Below, in pieces: positions 41,618-51,277 of a stretch of DNA of 64,000 nucleotides. This stretch comes from Mycolicibacterium chlorophenolicum. Its GTDB lineage: Bacteria > Actinomycetota > Actinomycetes > Mycobacteriales > Mycobacteriaceae. The stretch covers positions 86,203 through 150,202 of the forward strand of contig NZ_JYNL01000030.1 in assembly GCF_001044235.1 (NCBI RefSeq). Direction: 5' to 3'. Made by a program: the position numbers and the translations under genes. Within the stretch, counting starts at the first letter, position 1. Each line of letters opens with the position of its first letter. Below the pieces are notes generated by a model. It saw nothing but the letters and a program-made list of their open reading frames with translations. It searched no databases and had not been told where the DNA came from.

Positions 41618-42531
41618 CCTGGCCGCATCGCGATCAGTCCTTTCCCCACCCGTCCTCGGGAGCTTTTGACGCCTTGCCGCGGGGTCTGTCACACGGCGGA
41701 GTGAATCTGTCGTCGTTCTCGGACTTCCTGCGCCAGCAGGCGCCGCACCTGCTCCCGGGTTCCGGTGGGCCGGTGCCGATGGGCACGCCGACCGATGCGG
41801 TTCCGCACGGCACCACGATCGTGGCGCTGAAGTTCCCCGGCGGGGTGTTGATGGCCGGTGACCGGCGGGCCACCCAGGGCAACATGATCGCCAGCCGCGA
41901 TGTGCAGAAGGTGTACATCACCGACGACTACACGGTCACCGGCATCGCCGGTACGGCCGCGATCGCGGTGGAGTTCGCGCGCCTCTACGCCGTCGAGCTC
42001 GAGCACTACGAGAAGCTCGAGGGGGTGGCGCTGACGTTCCCGGGCAAGGTGAACCGGCTGGCCACCATGGTGCGCGGCAACCTCGGCGCGGCGCTGCAGG
42101 GTTTCATCGCGCTGCCGCTGCTGGCGGGTTACGACCTCGATGATCCGAATCCGGAACGGGCCGGCCGCATCGTGTCGTTCGACGCTGCCGGCGGGCACAA
42201 CCTCGAGGAGGAGGGCTACCAGTCCGTCGGGTCGGGGTCGATCTTCGCGAAGTCGTCGATGAAGAAGCTGTACGCACAGGTCACCGACGCCGAGTCGGCG
42301 CTGAGGGTGGCCATCGAGGCGCTCTACGACGCCGCCGACGACGACTCCGCGACGGGCGGTCCGGACCTGGTGCGGGGCATCTTCCCGACGGCGGTGTCCA
42401 TCGACGCCGACGGCGCCGTCGAGGTGACCGAGCAGCAGATCGCCGCGCTGTGCCGCGAGATCATCGAGAACCGTTCGCGGACAGACACATTCGGGCCCAA
42501 TGCGGACCCGCTTCGAGGTGACGAGCTGTGA
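41614..42531 (+). CDS. prcB: 20S proteasome beta subunit
   Basis: PrcB is the catalytic subunit of the 28-mer core. The 305-residue precursor has a 66-residue propeptide; autocleavage at HG-TTIVAL would expose Thr67 as N-terminal nucleophile. The mature chain has GDRRATQGN (with the conserved Asp) and the catalytic Lys in [10 protein letters not shown]..., [14 protein letters not shown] and [15 protein letters not shown]. The GTG start overlaps pup by 4 bp and the stop overlaps prcA by 4 bp, so pup, prcB and prcA are translationally coupled, which helps keep subunits in balance. Confidence 0.97.
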   Translation: MTWPHRDQSFPHPSSGAFDALPRGLSHGGVNLSSFSDFLRQQAPHLLPGSGGPVPMGTPTDAVPHGTTIVALKFPGGVLMAGDRRATQGNMIASRDVQKVYITDDYTVTGIAGTAAIAVEFARLYAVELEHYEKLEGVALTFPGKVNRLATMVRGNLGAALQGFIALPLLAGYDLDDPNPERAGRIVSFDAAGGHNLEEEGYQSVGSGSIFAKSSMKKLYAQVTDAESALRVAIEALYDAADDDSATGGPDLVRGIFPTAVSIDADGAVEVTEQQIAALCREIIENRSRTDTFGPNADPLRGDEL

Positions 42532-43271
42532 GCTTCCCGTATTTCATCTCGCCCGAGCAGGCGATGCGTGAGCGTTCCGAGCTCGCCCGCAAGGGCATCG
42601 CCCGCGGCCGCAGCGTGATCGCGCTGGCCTACGCCGACGGCGTGCTGTTCGTCGCGGAGAATCCGTCGCGGTCGCTGCAGAAGGTCAGCGAGCTCTACGA
42701 CCGGGTCGGTTTCGCCGCGGTCGGCCGCTTCAACGAGTTCAACAACCTGCGCAGCGGCGGCATCCGGTTCGCCGACACGCAGGGTTACGCCTACTCCCGC
42801 CGCGATGTCACCGGCCGGCAGCTGGCCAACGTGTACGCCCAGACCCTGGGCACCATCTTCACCGAGCAGGCCAAGCCCTACGAAGTGGAGCTCTGCGTGG
42901 CCGAGGTGGCCCACTACGGCGAGACCAAGGCACCGGAGCTGTATCGCATCACCTACGACGGGTCGATCGCCGACGAGCCGCACTTCGTGGTGATGGGCGG
43001 GACCACCGAGCCGATCTCGTCGGCGCTGACCGAGTCCTACACCGAGAACCTCAGCCTGGCCGACGCCGTGGCGATCGCGGTGAAGGCGCTGGGTGCGGGT
43101 GGCAACGGCACTGAGCCGCGCACGCTGGCCCCGTCGACGCTCGAGGTCGCGGTGCTCGACGCCAACCGTCCGCGCCGCGCGTTCCGGCGGATCACCGGCG
43201 CGGCACTCGAGGCGATGCTGCCCGCCGCCGAAGCGCCGGCCGAGCCTGCCGAGCCGGAATCCAAGGACTAG
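42528..43271 (+). CDS. prcA: 20S proteasome alpha subunit
   Basis: PrcA forms the outer, gating rings of the core. The 247-residue chain begins [33 protein letters not shown]; the N-terminal residues form the closed gate, and the following helix H0 and pocket residues (such as Lys near 52) receive the QYL tail of Mpa. [23 protein letters not shown] and VMGGTTEPI are family hallmarks. An acidic/Ala-Pro tail ends the protein. It is the last gene of the pup-prcBA operon; a very strong hairpin follows 8 bp after the stop. Confidence 0.97.
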   Translation: MSFPYFISPEQAMRERSELARKGIARGRSVIALAYADGVLFVAENPSRSLQKVSELYDRVGFAAVGRFNEFNNLRSGGIRFADTQGYAYSRRDVTGRQLANVYAQTLGTIFTEQAKPYEVELCVAEVAHYGETKAPELYRITYDGSIADEPHFVVMGGTTEPISSALTESYTENLSLADAVAIAVKALGAGGNGTEPRTLAPSTLEVAVLDANRPRRAFRRITGAALEAMLPAAEAPAEPAEPESKD

Positions 43272-43278
43272 TCCTCTT

Positions 43279-43339
43279 CGCGAACGTGCATTCCCGGTAG
43301 CCGTCGCCGCCGCGCGACGACAGGGAATGCACGTTCGCG
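43279..43339. terminator. Long hairpin downstream of prcA
   Basis: A 17-bp perfect inverted repeat (arms 43279-43295 and 43323-43339; core GCGAACGTGCATTCCC) encloses a second 6-bp stem (CGTCGC 43302-43307 with GCGACG 43314-43319). The whole forms one imperfect hairpin of 61 nt beginning 8 bp after the prcA stop. T5 occurs about 20 nt beyond it. It may terminate the proteasome operon and insulate the betaine operon. The long, nearly perfect arms also resemble a palindromic dispersed repeat. Confidence 0.6.
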
Positions 43340-43411
43340 TCGCCGACCCCTCTCCAGGTTTTTGCCAGCGTGTCCGTCTTGCGCGCGGTGCATCCAGGGT
43401 GGATGATTCTG

Positions 43412-43446
43412 TTGCATATCGCGCATCACGTTGCGCAATGCGCAAC
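43412..43446. promoter_or_regulatory. Doubled palindromic operator before the betaine operon
   Basis: GTTGCGCA-A-TGCGCAAC (43430-43446) is a perfect 17-bp palindrome. A degenerate copy, TTGCATATCGCGCAT (43412-43426), matches the 15-bp core at 10 positions and is shifted by 19 bp, about two helical turns. The pair lies 36-70 bp upstream of the first gene of the choline/betaine operon. The IclR-family regulator at the end of that operon is the most likely ligand. Confidence 0.6.
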
Positions 43447-43481
43447 TACACAACCCCGGATGACCTGAGAGCGATGGAACC

Positions 43482-45920
43482 ATGCCCAAAGTCGTCGTGA
43501 TCGGCGCCGGCATCGTCGGGACGTCGCTGGCCGACGAACTGACCGCGCGCGGCTGGACCGACGTCACGGTCGTCGACCGCGGCCCGCTGTTCGCCACCGG
43601 CGGCTCCACCTCCCATGCACCCGGCCTGGTCTTCCAGACCAATCCGTCGAAGACGATGACCGCCTTCGCCCGCTACACCGTCGAGAAGTTCAACAGCCTG
43701 CAGCATCCCGGCGGCTGGGCCTTCAACCCGGTCGGCGGGCTCGAGGTCGCCACCACCGCCGAACGCTGGGCCGACCTGCATCGCAAGGCCGGCTGGGCGC
43801 AGTCGTGGGGCATCGAGGGCCGGTTGCTCACCCCCGCCGAATGCGCGGTCCTGCACCCGCTGATCGACCGCGAGCAGATCCTCGGCGGCTTCCACACGCA
43901 GGCCGACGGGCTCGCCAAGGCGCTGCGTGCCGCGGAAGCCCAGGCCCGCCGCGCCGAAGCGCGCGGCGCCACGCTGCTCCCGCACACCGAGGTGCTCGGC
44001 ATCCTCGACAACGGCGAGCGGGTCACCGGCGTGCGCACCGCCGCCGGCGTCCTCGACGCCGACGTCGTGGTGTGCGCCGCGGGCTTCTGGGGTGCGCAGT
44101 TCGCCAAGCAGGTCGGCCTCGTGCTGCCGCTCGTTCCGATGGCCCACCAGTACGCCCGCACCGGCCAGATCGCCGAGTTGGTCGGGCGCAACACCGAACT
44201 CGCCGAAGCCGGCCTGCCCATCCTGCGCCACCAGGACCAGGATCTGTACTTCCGCGAGCACGTGGACCGGCTGGGTATCGGGTCCTACGCACACAAGCCG
44301 ATGCCCGTCGACATGAGCACGTTGCTCGCCGACACCGCCGCCGAGGCCATGCCGTCGATGCTGCCGTTCACCGAGGAGGACTTCGCGCCCGCCTGGGAAG
44401 CAGCGGCGAAACTCATTCCCGCTCTGGATGACTCGAAGGTCGAAGAGGCGTTCAACGGTATCTTCTCGTTCACCCCCGACGGCTTCTCGATCATGGGTGA
44501 ACACCGCGAACTGCGCGGCTTCTGGGTCGCCGAGGCGGTGTGGGTCACCCACTCCGCCGGGGTGGCCAGGGCGACCGCGGAGTGGATCATCGACGGCACC
44601 CCGTCCGTCGACACCCACGAGTGCGACCTGTACCGCTTCGAAGACGTGGCCCGCAGCCCGAAGTTCTTCCTGCAGACCAGTTCCCAGGCCTTCGTCGAGG
44701 TCTACGACGTCATTCACCCGCACCAGTACCGCACCGCGCTGCGCGGGCTGCGCACCAGCCCGTTCCACGCCCGCCACACCGAGCTCGGCGCGTTCTTCTT
44801 CGAAGGTGGCGGCTGGGAGCGTCCCGCCTGGTTCGAGTCGAATGCCGCCCTGACGGATCGCCTCGTCGACGACGGACTGGCCGTACCCGCCCGCGACGAC
44901 TGGGCATCGCGGTTCTGGTCGCCCATCTCGGTCGCCGAAGCGCGCTGGACCCGCGAGCACGTCGCGATGTACGACATGACCCCGCTGACCCGCTACGAGG
45001 TGTCCGGACCCGGCGCTGCGGCGTTCCTGCAGCGGATGACCACCAACAACGTCGACAAGCGCGTCGGCTCGGTCACCTACACGCTGCTGCTCGACGACGC
45101 GGGCGGCATCCGCAGCGACCTGACCGTCGCGCGGCTCGCCCCCGACACCTTCCAGGTCGGGGCGAACTCGCCGATGGACTTCGACTGGCTGTCCCGGCAC
45201 AAGCCCGCCGACGTCACGCTGCGCGACATCACCGGCGGCACCTGCTGCCTCGGGGTGTGGGGGCCCGCGGCCCGCGACGTCGTCGCGCCGCTGTGCCCCG
45301 ACGACCTGTCGCACAAAGGTTTTCCGTACTTCCGGGCGCTGCACACCTACCTCGACGCGATCCCCGTCACGATGATGCGGGTGTCCTACGTCGGTGAGCT
45401 GGGCTGGGAGATCTACACCAGCGCCGAGTACGGGTCGGCGCTGTGGGATCTGATCGCCGACGCCGGGGCGGCGCACGGGATCATCCCGGCAGGCCGGATC
45501 GCGTTCAACAGCCTGCGCATCGAAAAGGGTTACCGCAGCTGGGGAACCGACATGACCGCCGAGCACCGGCCCGCCGCGGCCGGGCTGGACTTCGCGGTCC
45601 GCCTCGACAAGGACTTCGTCGGCAAGAGCGCGCTGGAGGCGGCGCCGGAACCGCAGATGGTGTTGCGCAGCATCGTGTTCGACGATCCCGACGCGGCCGT
45701 GCTGGGCAAGGAACCGGTGTTCCTCGACGGTGAATGCGCCGGATACGTGACCAGCGCCGGCTACTCGGCGACCATCGGCGCGACGATCGCCTACGCGTGG
45801 CTGCCCGCGCGTGTGAACGTCGGCGACGCGGTGCGCGTCGACTACCGCGGCGCCACGCTCACCGCGGTCGTGCACGCCGAACCGGTGGTCGACCCCGAGA
45901 TGACCCGGATTCGGAGGTGA
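43482..45920 (+). CDS. Dimethylglycine oxidase (FAD plus folate domain)
   Basis: The enzyme demethylates dimethylglycine to sarcosine and hands the one-carbon unit to tetrahydrofolate. The 812-residue protein resembles Arthrobacter globiformis dimethylglycine oxidase over its length as I recall that sequence. N-terminal FAD domain: [16 protein letters not shown], then GSTSHAPG at 41-48 (the His of this motif carries covalent FAD in relatives), and [16 protein letters not shown]. The C-terminal half is a GcvT-like folate-binding domain ([61 protein letters not shown]; some split). A sarcosine-dehydrogenase role is possible. First gene of the operon. Confidence 0.88.
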   Translation: MPKVVVIGAGIVGTSLADELTARGWTDVTVVDRGPLFATGGSTSHAPGLVFQTNPSKTMTAFARYTVEKFNSLQHPGGWAFNPVGGLEVATTAERWADLHRKAGWAQSWGIEGRLLTPAECAVLHPLIDREQILGGFHTQADGLAKALRAAEAQARRAEARGATLLPHTEVLGILDNGERVTGVRTAAGVLDADVVVCAAGFWGAQFAKQVGLVLPLVPMAHQYARTGQIAELVGRNTELAEAGLPILRHQDQDLYFREHVDRLGIGSYAHKPMPVDMSTLLADTAAEAMPSMLPFTEEDFAPAWEAAAKLIPALDDSKVEEAFNGIFSFTPDGFSIMGEHRELRGFWVAEAVWVTHSAGVARATAEWIIDGTPSVDTHECDLYRFEDVARSPKFFLQTSSQAFVEVYDVIHPHQYRTALRGLRTSPFHARHTELGAFFFEGGGWERPAWFESNAALTDRLVDDGLAVPARDDWASRFWSPISVAEARWTREHVAMYDMTPLTRYEVSGPGAAAFLQRMTTNNVDKRVGSVTYTLLLDDAGGIRSDLTVARLAPDTFQVGANSPMDFDWLSRHKPADVTLRDITGGTCCLGVWGPAARDVVAPLCPDDLSHKGFPYFRALHTYLDAIPVTMMRVSYVGELGWEIYTSAEYGSALWDLIADAGAAHGIIPAGRIAFNSLRIEKGYRSWGTDMTAEHRPAAAGLDFAVRLDKDFVGKSALEAAPEPQMVLRSIVFDDPDAAVLGKEPVFLDGECAGYVTSAGYSATIGATIAYAWLPARVNVGDAVRVDYRGATLTAVVHAEPVVDPEMTRIRR

Positions 45921-45924
45921 CGAA

Positions 45925-47067
45925 ATGACCTCGCACACCTTCGATGTCATCGTCATCGGGCTCGGCGGCATGGGCAGCGCCGCGGCCTACCACCTGGCCG
46001 CGCGGGGGCAGCGCGTGCTCGGTCTGGAGAAGTTCACCCCCGCCCACGACCGCGGGTCCAGCCACGGCGGGTCGCGCATCATCCGGCAGTCCTATTTCGA
46101 GGACCCGGCCTACGTGCCGCTGCTGCTGCGCGCCTACGAACTGTGGGACCAGCTGGCGGCCGACAGTGGGCGCGAGGTGTACCGGATGACCGGCGGGCTG
46201 TTCCTGGGTGCGCCCGACAGTCTCACCGTCGCCGGCAGCCTGCGGGCGAGCCGCGAATGGGATCTTCCGCACGAGGTGCTCGACGCGAACGAGATCCGCG
46301 CGCGGTACCCGAACTTCACGCCGCGGCCCGGCGACGTCGCGCTGTACGAGGCCAAGGCCGGGTTCGCACGACCCGAGATGACCGTGCAGGCGCATCTCGA
46401 CCTGGCCGAGAAGGCGGGCGCCACACTGCAGTTCGGCGAAGAGGTGCTCGAGTGGGCGGAGGCCGCCGACGGCGTGACGGTGCGCACCGCCGCCGGGACG
46501 TACACGGCGGGCCAGCTGGTCATCTGTCCGGGCGCATGGGCGCCGCAGCTGCTCGCCGAGTTCGGCATCCCGATCACCGTCGAACGCCAGGTGCTGTACT
46601 GGCTCGACCCTGTGGGTGGCACCGGCCCGTTCGTCGACCATCCGATCTTCATCGAGGAGGACCCCTCCGGGATGCAGAGCTACGGCTTCCCGGCCATCGA
46701 CGGACCGCGGGGAGGCGTGAAAGTCGCGTTCTTCCGCAAAGGGGTGGAATGCACGCCCGACACCATCGACCGGACCGTGCACGCCGACGAGATTCGCGAG
46801 ATGCGGGACCGGGTCGCGCGCCTGCTGCCCGCGCTCGACGGGCCGTGCCTGCACTCGGCGACGTGCATGTACTCCAACACCCCGGATCAGCACTTCGTGA
46901 TCGCGCGCCACCCCGACAGCGACCACGTGACCGTGGCGTGCGGATTCTCCGGGCACGGCTTCAAATTCGTTCCCGTGGTGGGGGAGATCCTCGCCGACCT
47001 GGCCCTCTCCGGTGCGACGGCGCACCCGATCTCGCTGTTCGACCCCCGGAGGTTGGTGACGACATGA
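45925..47067 (+). CDS. Monomeric sarcosine oxidase / N-methyl-tryptophan oxidase family
   Basis: This 380-residue flavoenzyme has [20 protein letters not shown] for ADP binding, [16 protein letters not shown], and [14 protein letters not shown], in which Cys314 aligns with the cysteine that covalently binds FAD in monomeric sarcosine oxidase (Cys315). [14 protein letters not shown] near the C-terminus is also typical. It probably oxidises sarcosine to glycine, formaldehyde and hydrogen peroxide, the step after the dimethylglycine oxidase encoded 4 bp upstream. Its stop overlaps the next ATG by 4 bp. Other N-methyl amino acids are possible substrates. Confidence 0.87.
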   Translation: MTSHTFDVIVIGLGGMGSAAAYHLAARGQRVLGLEKFTPAHDRGSSHGGSRIIRQSYFEDPAYVPLLLRAYELWDQLAADSGREVYRMTGGLFLGAPDSLTVAGSLRASREWDLPHEVLDANEIRARYPNFTPRPGDVALYEAKAGFARPEMTVQAHLDLAEKAGATLQFGEEVLEWAEAADGVTVRTAAGTYTAGQLVICPGAWAPQLLAEFGIPITVERQVLYWLDPVGGTGPFVDHPIFIEEDPSGMQSYGFPAIDGPRGGVKVAFFRKGVECTPDTIDRTVHADEIREMRDRVARLLPALDGPCLHSATCMYSNTPDQHFVIARHPDSDHVTVACGFSGHGFKFVPVVGEILADLALSGATAHPISLFDPRRLVTT

Positions 47068-48185
47068 CCGCCCTTCTCGCCACGCTCGGCGGCCGGTACT
47101 ACACCGGCGCCGACGTCTTTGCCGCCGAGCAGGAACACATCTTCGAGAACATGTGGTTCTGCGCGGTGCGCTCGTCGGATCTGGCGCTACCGGGAAAGTT
47201 CAAGAAGGTCCAGGTCGGCCGCGAGAGCGTGCTGCTGGTGCGCGGACGCGACGGCCTGCTGCGCGCCTTCCTCAACGTCTGCCGGCACCGCGGCGCGCAG
47301 CTGTGCACCGAGTCCGAGGGCGAGGTGAAGCGCACGCTGCGCTGCCCCTACCACTCCTGGACCTACGCGCTGGACGGCAAGCTGGTCGCCGCGCCGAACA
47401 TCGGCACGCTGACCGACGGCGCCGGCGCGCCGATCGACCGGTACGCCTACGGTCTGGTGCCGGTCGCGCTGACCGAATGGCTCGGCTACGCCTGGGTGTG
47501 CCTGTCCGACACGCCGCCGCCGTTCGAAGACGTGATCGCCGAGGCGACCCGGACCCTCGGCGACGCCGACGCGATCAACCGGTACGGCATCGGCGGCCTG
47601 GACGTGGGGCACCGCGTGGTCTACGACGTCGCCGCCAACTGGAAGCTCATCGTCGAGAACTTCATGGAGTGCTACCACTGCAGCTCCATCCACCCCGAAC
47701 TGGTCGGCGTGCTGCCCGAGTTCGCGCGGGGAATGGCCGCCCAGGCCAATGTCGGCCTCGGCGCCGAGTTCGGCACCGAGGTGGCGGGTTTCACCGTCGA
47801 CGGCGCCGCCGGTTTCGACCGGCTGCCCGGCATCACCGACGACCAGGACCGCCGCTACTACGCGATCACCGTGAAACCGACCGTGTTCATCAACCTGGTG
47901 CCCGATCACGTGATCTTCCACCGGATGTTCCCGATGTCGGTGGACCGAACGATCGTCGAGTGCGACTGGCTCTACACCGGTGACGTGGTGGCCTCCGAGC
48001 GCGACGTGTCGGCGTCGGTCGAACTGTTCCACCGGGTCAACGTGCAGGACTTCGAGGCCTGCGAACGCACCCAGCCGGCGATGTCGTCGCGGGCCTACCG
48101 CGACGGCGGGGTCCTCGTTCCCGCGGAACATCACCTCGCGGAGTTCCATCACTGGGTAGTGTCCCGGCTGGCGACGTCGGTGTAG
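47064..48185 (+). CDS. Rieske non-heme iron oxygenase, glycine-betaine-demethylase-like
   Basis: This is a 373-residue alpha-type oxygenase. The Rieske 2Fe-2S ligands are Cys73-x-His75 and Cys94-x2-His97 ([11 protein letters not shown] ... [13 protein letters not shown]). The mononuclear iron site has His205 and His210 in [16 protein letters not shown]. This size and pattern fit GbcA-type enzymes that remove a methyl group from glycine betaine as formaldehyde, giving dimethylglycine, the substrate of the first gene in this operon. Stachydrine- or carnitine-type substrates are alternatives. No ferredoxin reductase partner (GbcB-like) is encoded in the operon, so electrons must come from elsewhere. 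Confidence 0.83.
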   Translation: MTALLATLGGRYYTGADVFAAEQEHIFENMWFCAVRSSDLALPGKFKKVQVGRESVLLVRGRDGLLRAFLNVCRHRGAQLCTESEGEVKRTLRCPYHSWTYALDGKLVAAPNIGTLTDGAGAPIDRYAYGLVPVALTEWLGYAWVCLSDTPPPFEDVIAEATRTLGDADAINRYGIGGLDVGHRVVYDVAANWKLIVENFMECYHCSSIHPELVGVLPEFARGMAAQANVGLGAEFGTEVAGFTVDGAAGFDRLPGITDDQDRRYYAITVKPTVFINLVPDHVIFHRMFPMSVDRTIVECDWLYTGDVVASERDVSASVELFHRVNVQDFEACERTQPAMSSRAYRDGGVLVPAEHHLAEFHHWVVSRLATSV

Positions 48186-48210
48186 ACGACAACGAGGAGG
48201 CCGCGGCAGC

Positions 48211-49701
48211 ATGGACGGTGAACCCGACCTCTGTATCGGTGGTACGTGGCGGCACGCCTCCGACGGCGGCACCCGCGACATCGTCAACCCCGCCGACGGC
48301 AGCGTCGTCGCCGTGGTGGACGAGGCCACCCCTGACGACGCGCGCGACGCCGTGGCGGCCGCCCGCGCGGCGTTCGACGGCGGAGCCTGGCGCGCCACCA
48401 CCGCGGCCGAACGCTCCGAGCTGCTGAACAGGATCGCCGACCTGCTGCAGCGCGACAAGGAGGACCTCGCGCACCTCGAAACCCGCGACACCGGAAAGAC
48501 GCTCGCGGAGAGCCGCATCGACATCGACGACGTCACCTCGGTGTTCCGGTACTACTCCCGCCTGATCGGCGTCGAGGCCGATACGCTGGTCGACGTCGGC
48601 GATCCCGCGGTCATCAGCCGGGTGGTGCGCGAACCGATCGGCGTGTGCGTGCTGATCGCACCGTGGAACTACCCGCTGCTGCAGATGTCCTGGAAGGTGG
48701 CGCCCGCGCTGGCGGCGGGGTGCACCATGGTGGCCAAACCCAGTGAGGTCACCCCGCTGAGCACCATCGCGTTCGTCCGTCTGCTCGACGAGGCGGGCAT
48801 ACCGCCCGGGGTGGTGAACCTCCTGCAGGGCAGCGGGGCCACCCTCGGGTCCGCGCTCACCGACAACCCGGACGTCGACTTCATCTCGTTCACCGGCGGT
48901 CTTGCCACCGGGCGCAACATCGCGGCGACCGCCGCCGCGCACGTCACCAAGGTGGCCCTCGAACTCGGCGGCAAGAACCCGCACATCGTGTTCGCCGACG
49001 TCCGCGACAGCGGAGACTGGGACGCCGCGGTCGACCATGTGCTCACCGGCGTCTTCCTGCACTCCGGGCAGGTGTGCTCGGCGGGTACCCGGCTGATCGT
49101 CGAGGAGTCCATCGCCGACGACTTCGTCGCCGCGCTGGCCGAACGCGCGGCCGCCATCCGGGTCGGCAACGGCATGGACCCCGCCAGCGAGACGGGGCCG
49201 CTGGTCTCCGAACAGCACCGGGCGAAGGTGGAAGACTATGTCGCCCTGGGGATCTCCGAAGGCGCGAAGCTGGTCTGCGGAGGTGCCCGGCCCACCGATG
49301 CGGCCCTGGCGGACGGGTACTTCTACCTTCCCACGATCTTCGACCGGTGCGACCGGTCGATGCGCATCGTCGCAGAGGAGACCTTCGGGCCGATCCTGAC
49401 GGTCGAGCGATTCACCAGCGAGGACGAGGCCATCGCCCTCGGCAACGACACGGAATACGGTCTCGCGGCCGGGGTTCGGACATCGGACGCCGCCCGGGGC
49501 GAACGTGTGGTGCGGGCACTGCGGCACGGCACGGTCTGGCTCAACGACTTCGGTTACTACACCGCGTCCGCCGAATGGGGTGGGTTCGGGAAATCGGGCA
49601 ACGGGCGCGAGCTGGGCCCGTCCGGGTTGGCCGAATACCAGGAGCTCAAACACATCTGGCACAACACCGCTCCCACCGCCGCGGGCTGGTTCAAGAATTG
49701 A
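48211..49701 (+). CDS. Aldehyde dehydrogenase, betaine-aldehyde-dehydrogenase-like
   Basis: The protein is a 496-residue NAD(P)-dependent aldehyde dehydrogenase with IAPWNYPLLQMSWKVAPALAAG (substrate channel and catalytic Asn; trimmed), KPSEVTPLS, FTGGLATGRNIA for the cofactor, catalytic Glu in LELGGKNPHI, catalytic Cys in SGQVCSAGTR and EETFGPIL. In this operon it probably oxidises betaine aldehyde to glycine betaine; oxidising formaldehyde or another aldehyde is an alternative. It starts 25 bp after the Rieske gene, with GAGGAGG-like purines upstream. Confidence 0.88.
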   Translation: MDGEPDLCIGGTWRHASDGGTRDIVNPADGSVVAVVDEATPDDARDAVAAARAAFDGGAWRATTAAERSELLNRIADLLQRDKEDLAHLETRDTGKTLAESRIDIDDVTSVFRYYSRLIGVEADTLVDVGDPAVISRVVREPIGVCVLIAPWNYPLLQMSWKVAPALAAGCTMVAKPSEVTPLSTIAFVRLLDEAGIPPGVVNLLQGSGATLGSALTDNPDVDFISFTGGLATGRNIAATAAAHVTKVALELGGKNPHIVFADVRDSGDWDAAVDHVLTGVFLHSGQVCSAGTRLIVEESIADDFVAALAERAAAIRVGNGMDPASETGPLVSEQHRAKVEDYVALGISEGAKLVCGGARPTDAALADGYFYLPTIFDRCDRSMRIVAEETFGPILTVERFTSEDEAIALGNDTEYGLAAGVRTSDAARGERVVRALRHGTVWLNDFGYYTASAEWGGFGKSGNGRELGPSGLAEYQELKHIWHNTAPTAAGWFKN

Positions 49702-49726
49702 GATCGGCCTTCAGAAGGGCAACATC

Positions 49727-51277
49727 ATGGTGATCAAACAGCCGCATGCCGACAGTGGCATGGAGGACTTCGGCTACAAGGAATCGCTCGACCGCAGCAT
49801 CGGCAAGTTCGCCAGCTTCGCCGCGGGCGTCAGCTACATCTCGATCCTGACCGGTACGTTCCAGCTGTTCTACTTCGGGTTCGGCACGGGCGGACCCGCC
49901 TACCTGTGGTCCTGGCCGATGGTGTTCGTCGGCCAGATGGCCGTTGCGCTGTGCTTCATGGAGCTCGCCGCGAAGTATCCGGTGGCCGGCTCGGTCTACA
50001 ACTGGAGCAAGAAACTCGGAAGCCGGCTGGTGGGCTGGACGTCAGGATGGCTCATGCTGACGGCGTCCATCGTGACGATCTCCGCGGTGGTGCTGGCCTA
50101 TCAGCTGAACCTGCCGCGACTGTGGAGCGGATTCCAGATCGTCGGCGACGGCACCGGCACGTACGATTTCGCCACCAACGCCGTGGTTCTCGGCACCGTG
50201 CTGATCGTCTTCACGACGATCATCAACGCGCTCGGCGTCAAGCTGATGTCGATCATCAACAGCGCCGGGGTGTTCATCGAACTGATCGCCGCGGTGCTGA
50301 TCGTGATCATCCTCGCGATCAACGTCAAGCGCGGGCCGGACGTCTTCTTCTCTACCGAGGGCTACGGCGCCGGAGAGTCGATGGGCTACCTCGGCGCGTT
50401 CTTCATCGCGTCGCTGGCCTCGCTCTACGTGATGTACGGCTTCGACACCGCGAGCTCGCTCGGTGAGGAGACGGTGGAGCCGCGAAAGACCGCTCCCAAG
50501 GCCATCTTCCGCGCGATCCTCGCGTCGTTCGTGATCGGCGGCGGCATCCTGGTGTTCGCGGTGATGTCCGCGCCGGATCTCAAGGACCCGCAGATCGGGG
50601 AGAGCAGCGGCGGCCTGCAGTACATCGTCGAGCAGGTGATGTGGGGCCCGCTGGGCAAGGTGTTCCTCGCCTGCATCGTGGTCGCGGTGACGGTGTGCAC
50701 GCTGGCCGTGCACACCGCGGCGATCCGGCTGTCTTTCGCGATGGCGCGGGACAACGCCCTGCCGTTCGGGGAGAAGCTCGCCACGGTGAACCCGAAGACG
50801 CAGACCCCGATCGTGCCGGCCGTGACCATCGGCGTCATCGCGGCGATCATCCTGGCGATCAACATCGGCCAGCCCAAGATCTTCACCGTGCTGACGTCGA
50901 TCGCGATCATCATGATCTACCTCGCGTACCTGATGGTCACCGCACCGATGCTTAAGAAGCGGTTCCAGGGGCAGTGGCCGCCCCCGGATCTCAAAGAGGG
51001 CGGCTACTTCACCATGGGCAAGTGGGGGCTGCCGGTGAACATCTTCGCGGTGCTCTGGGGCGCGACCATGGCACTCAACCTGGCCTGGCCGCGCGTCGCC
51101 GTCTACGGCGACCCCTGGTACAACACCTGGGGCGCGTTCGTCTACATCGGCGTGATCGTCGGCTCGGGCCTGCTGTGGTACGCGCTCAAGGGCCGCCATC
51201 ACATCGGCACGCTGAAGTCCCACGCGGTGGAGACGGTGCGCGAGGCCGATCCCGATGAGCTCGCGGGGCAGGCCTGA
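49727..51277 (+). CDS. APC-superfamily amino acid/amine permease
   Basis: This 516-residue permease has about 12 hydrophobic segments. It begins with a polar tail, then GYKESLDRSIGKFASFAAGVSYISI and, after TM3, ELAAKYPVAGSVYNW, a hallmark of the APC family. MYGFDTASSLGEETVEPRKTAPKAI in the middle matches the choline/GABA/ethanolamine-type branch (both motifs trimmed). Likely substrates in this context are choline, glycine betaine or dimethylglycine. ATG 49727 has AGAAGGGC upstream. The last base of its TGA is the A of the next gene's ATG. Confidence 0.87.
   Translation: MVIKQPHADSGMEDFGYKESLDRSIGKFASFAAGVSYISILTGTFQLFYFGFGTGGPAYLWSWPMVFVGQMAVALCFMELAAKYPVAGSVYNWSKKLGSRLVGWTSGWLMLTASIVTISAVVLAYQLNLPRLWSGFQIVGDGTGTYDFATNAVVLGTVLIVFTTIINALGVKLMSIINSAGVFIELIAAVLIVIILAINVKRGPDVFFSTEGYGAGESMGYLGAFFIASLASLYVMYGFDTASSLGEETVEPRKTAPKAIFRAILASFVIGGGILVFAVMSAPDLKDPQIGESSGGLQYIVEQVMWGPLGKVFLACIVVAVTVCTLAVHTAAIRLSFAMARDNALPFGEKLATVNPKTQTPIVPAVTIGVIAAIILAINIGQPKIFTVLTSIAIIMIYLAYLMVTAPMLKKRFQGQWPPPDLKEGGYFTMGKWGLPVNIFAVLWGATMALNLAWPRVAVYGDPWYNTWGAFVYIGVIVGSGLLWYALKGRHHIGTLKSHAVETVREADPDELAGQA

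Noticed and set aside
43446..45971. 841-codon open frame antisense to the dimethylglycine oxidase gene
   Set aside because: The composition is that of a shadow frame and it contradicts the clear operon on the plus strand.
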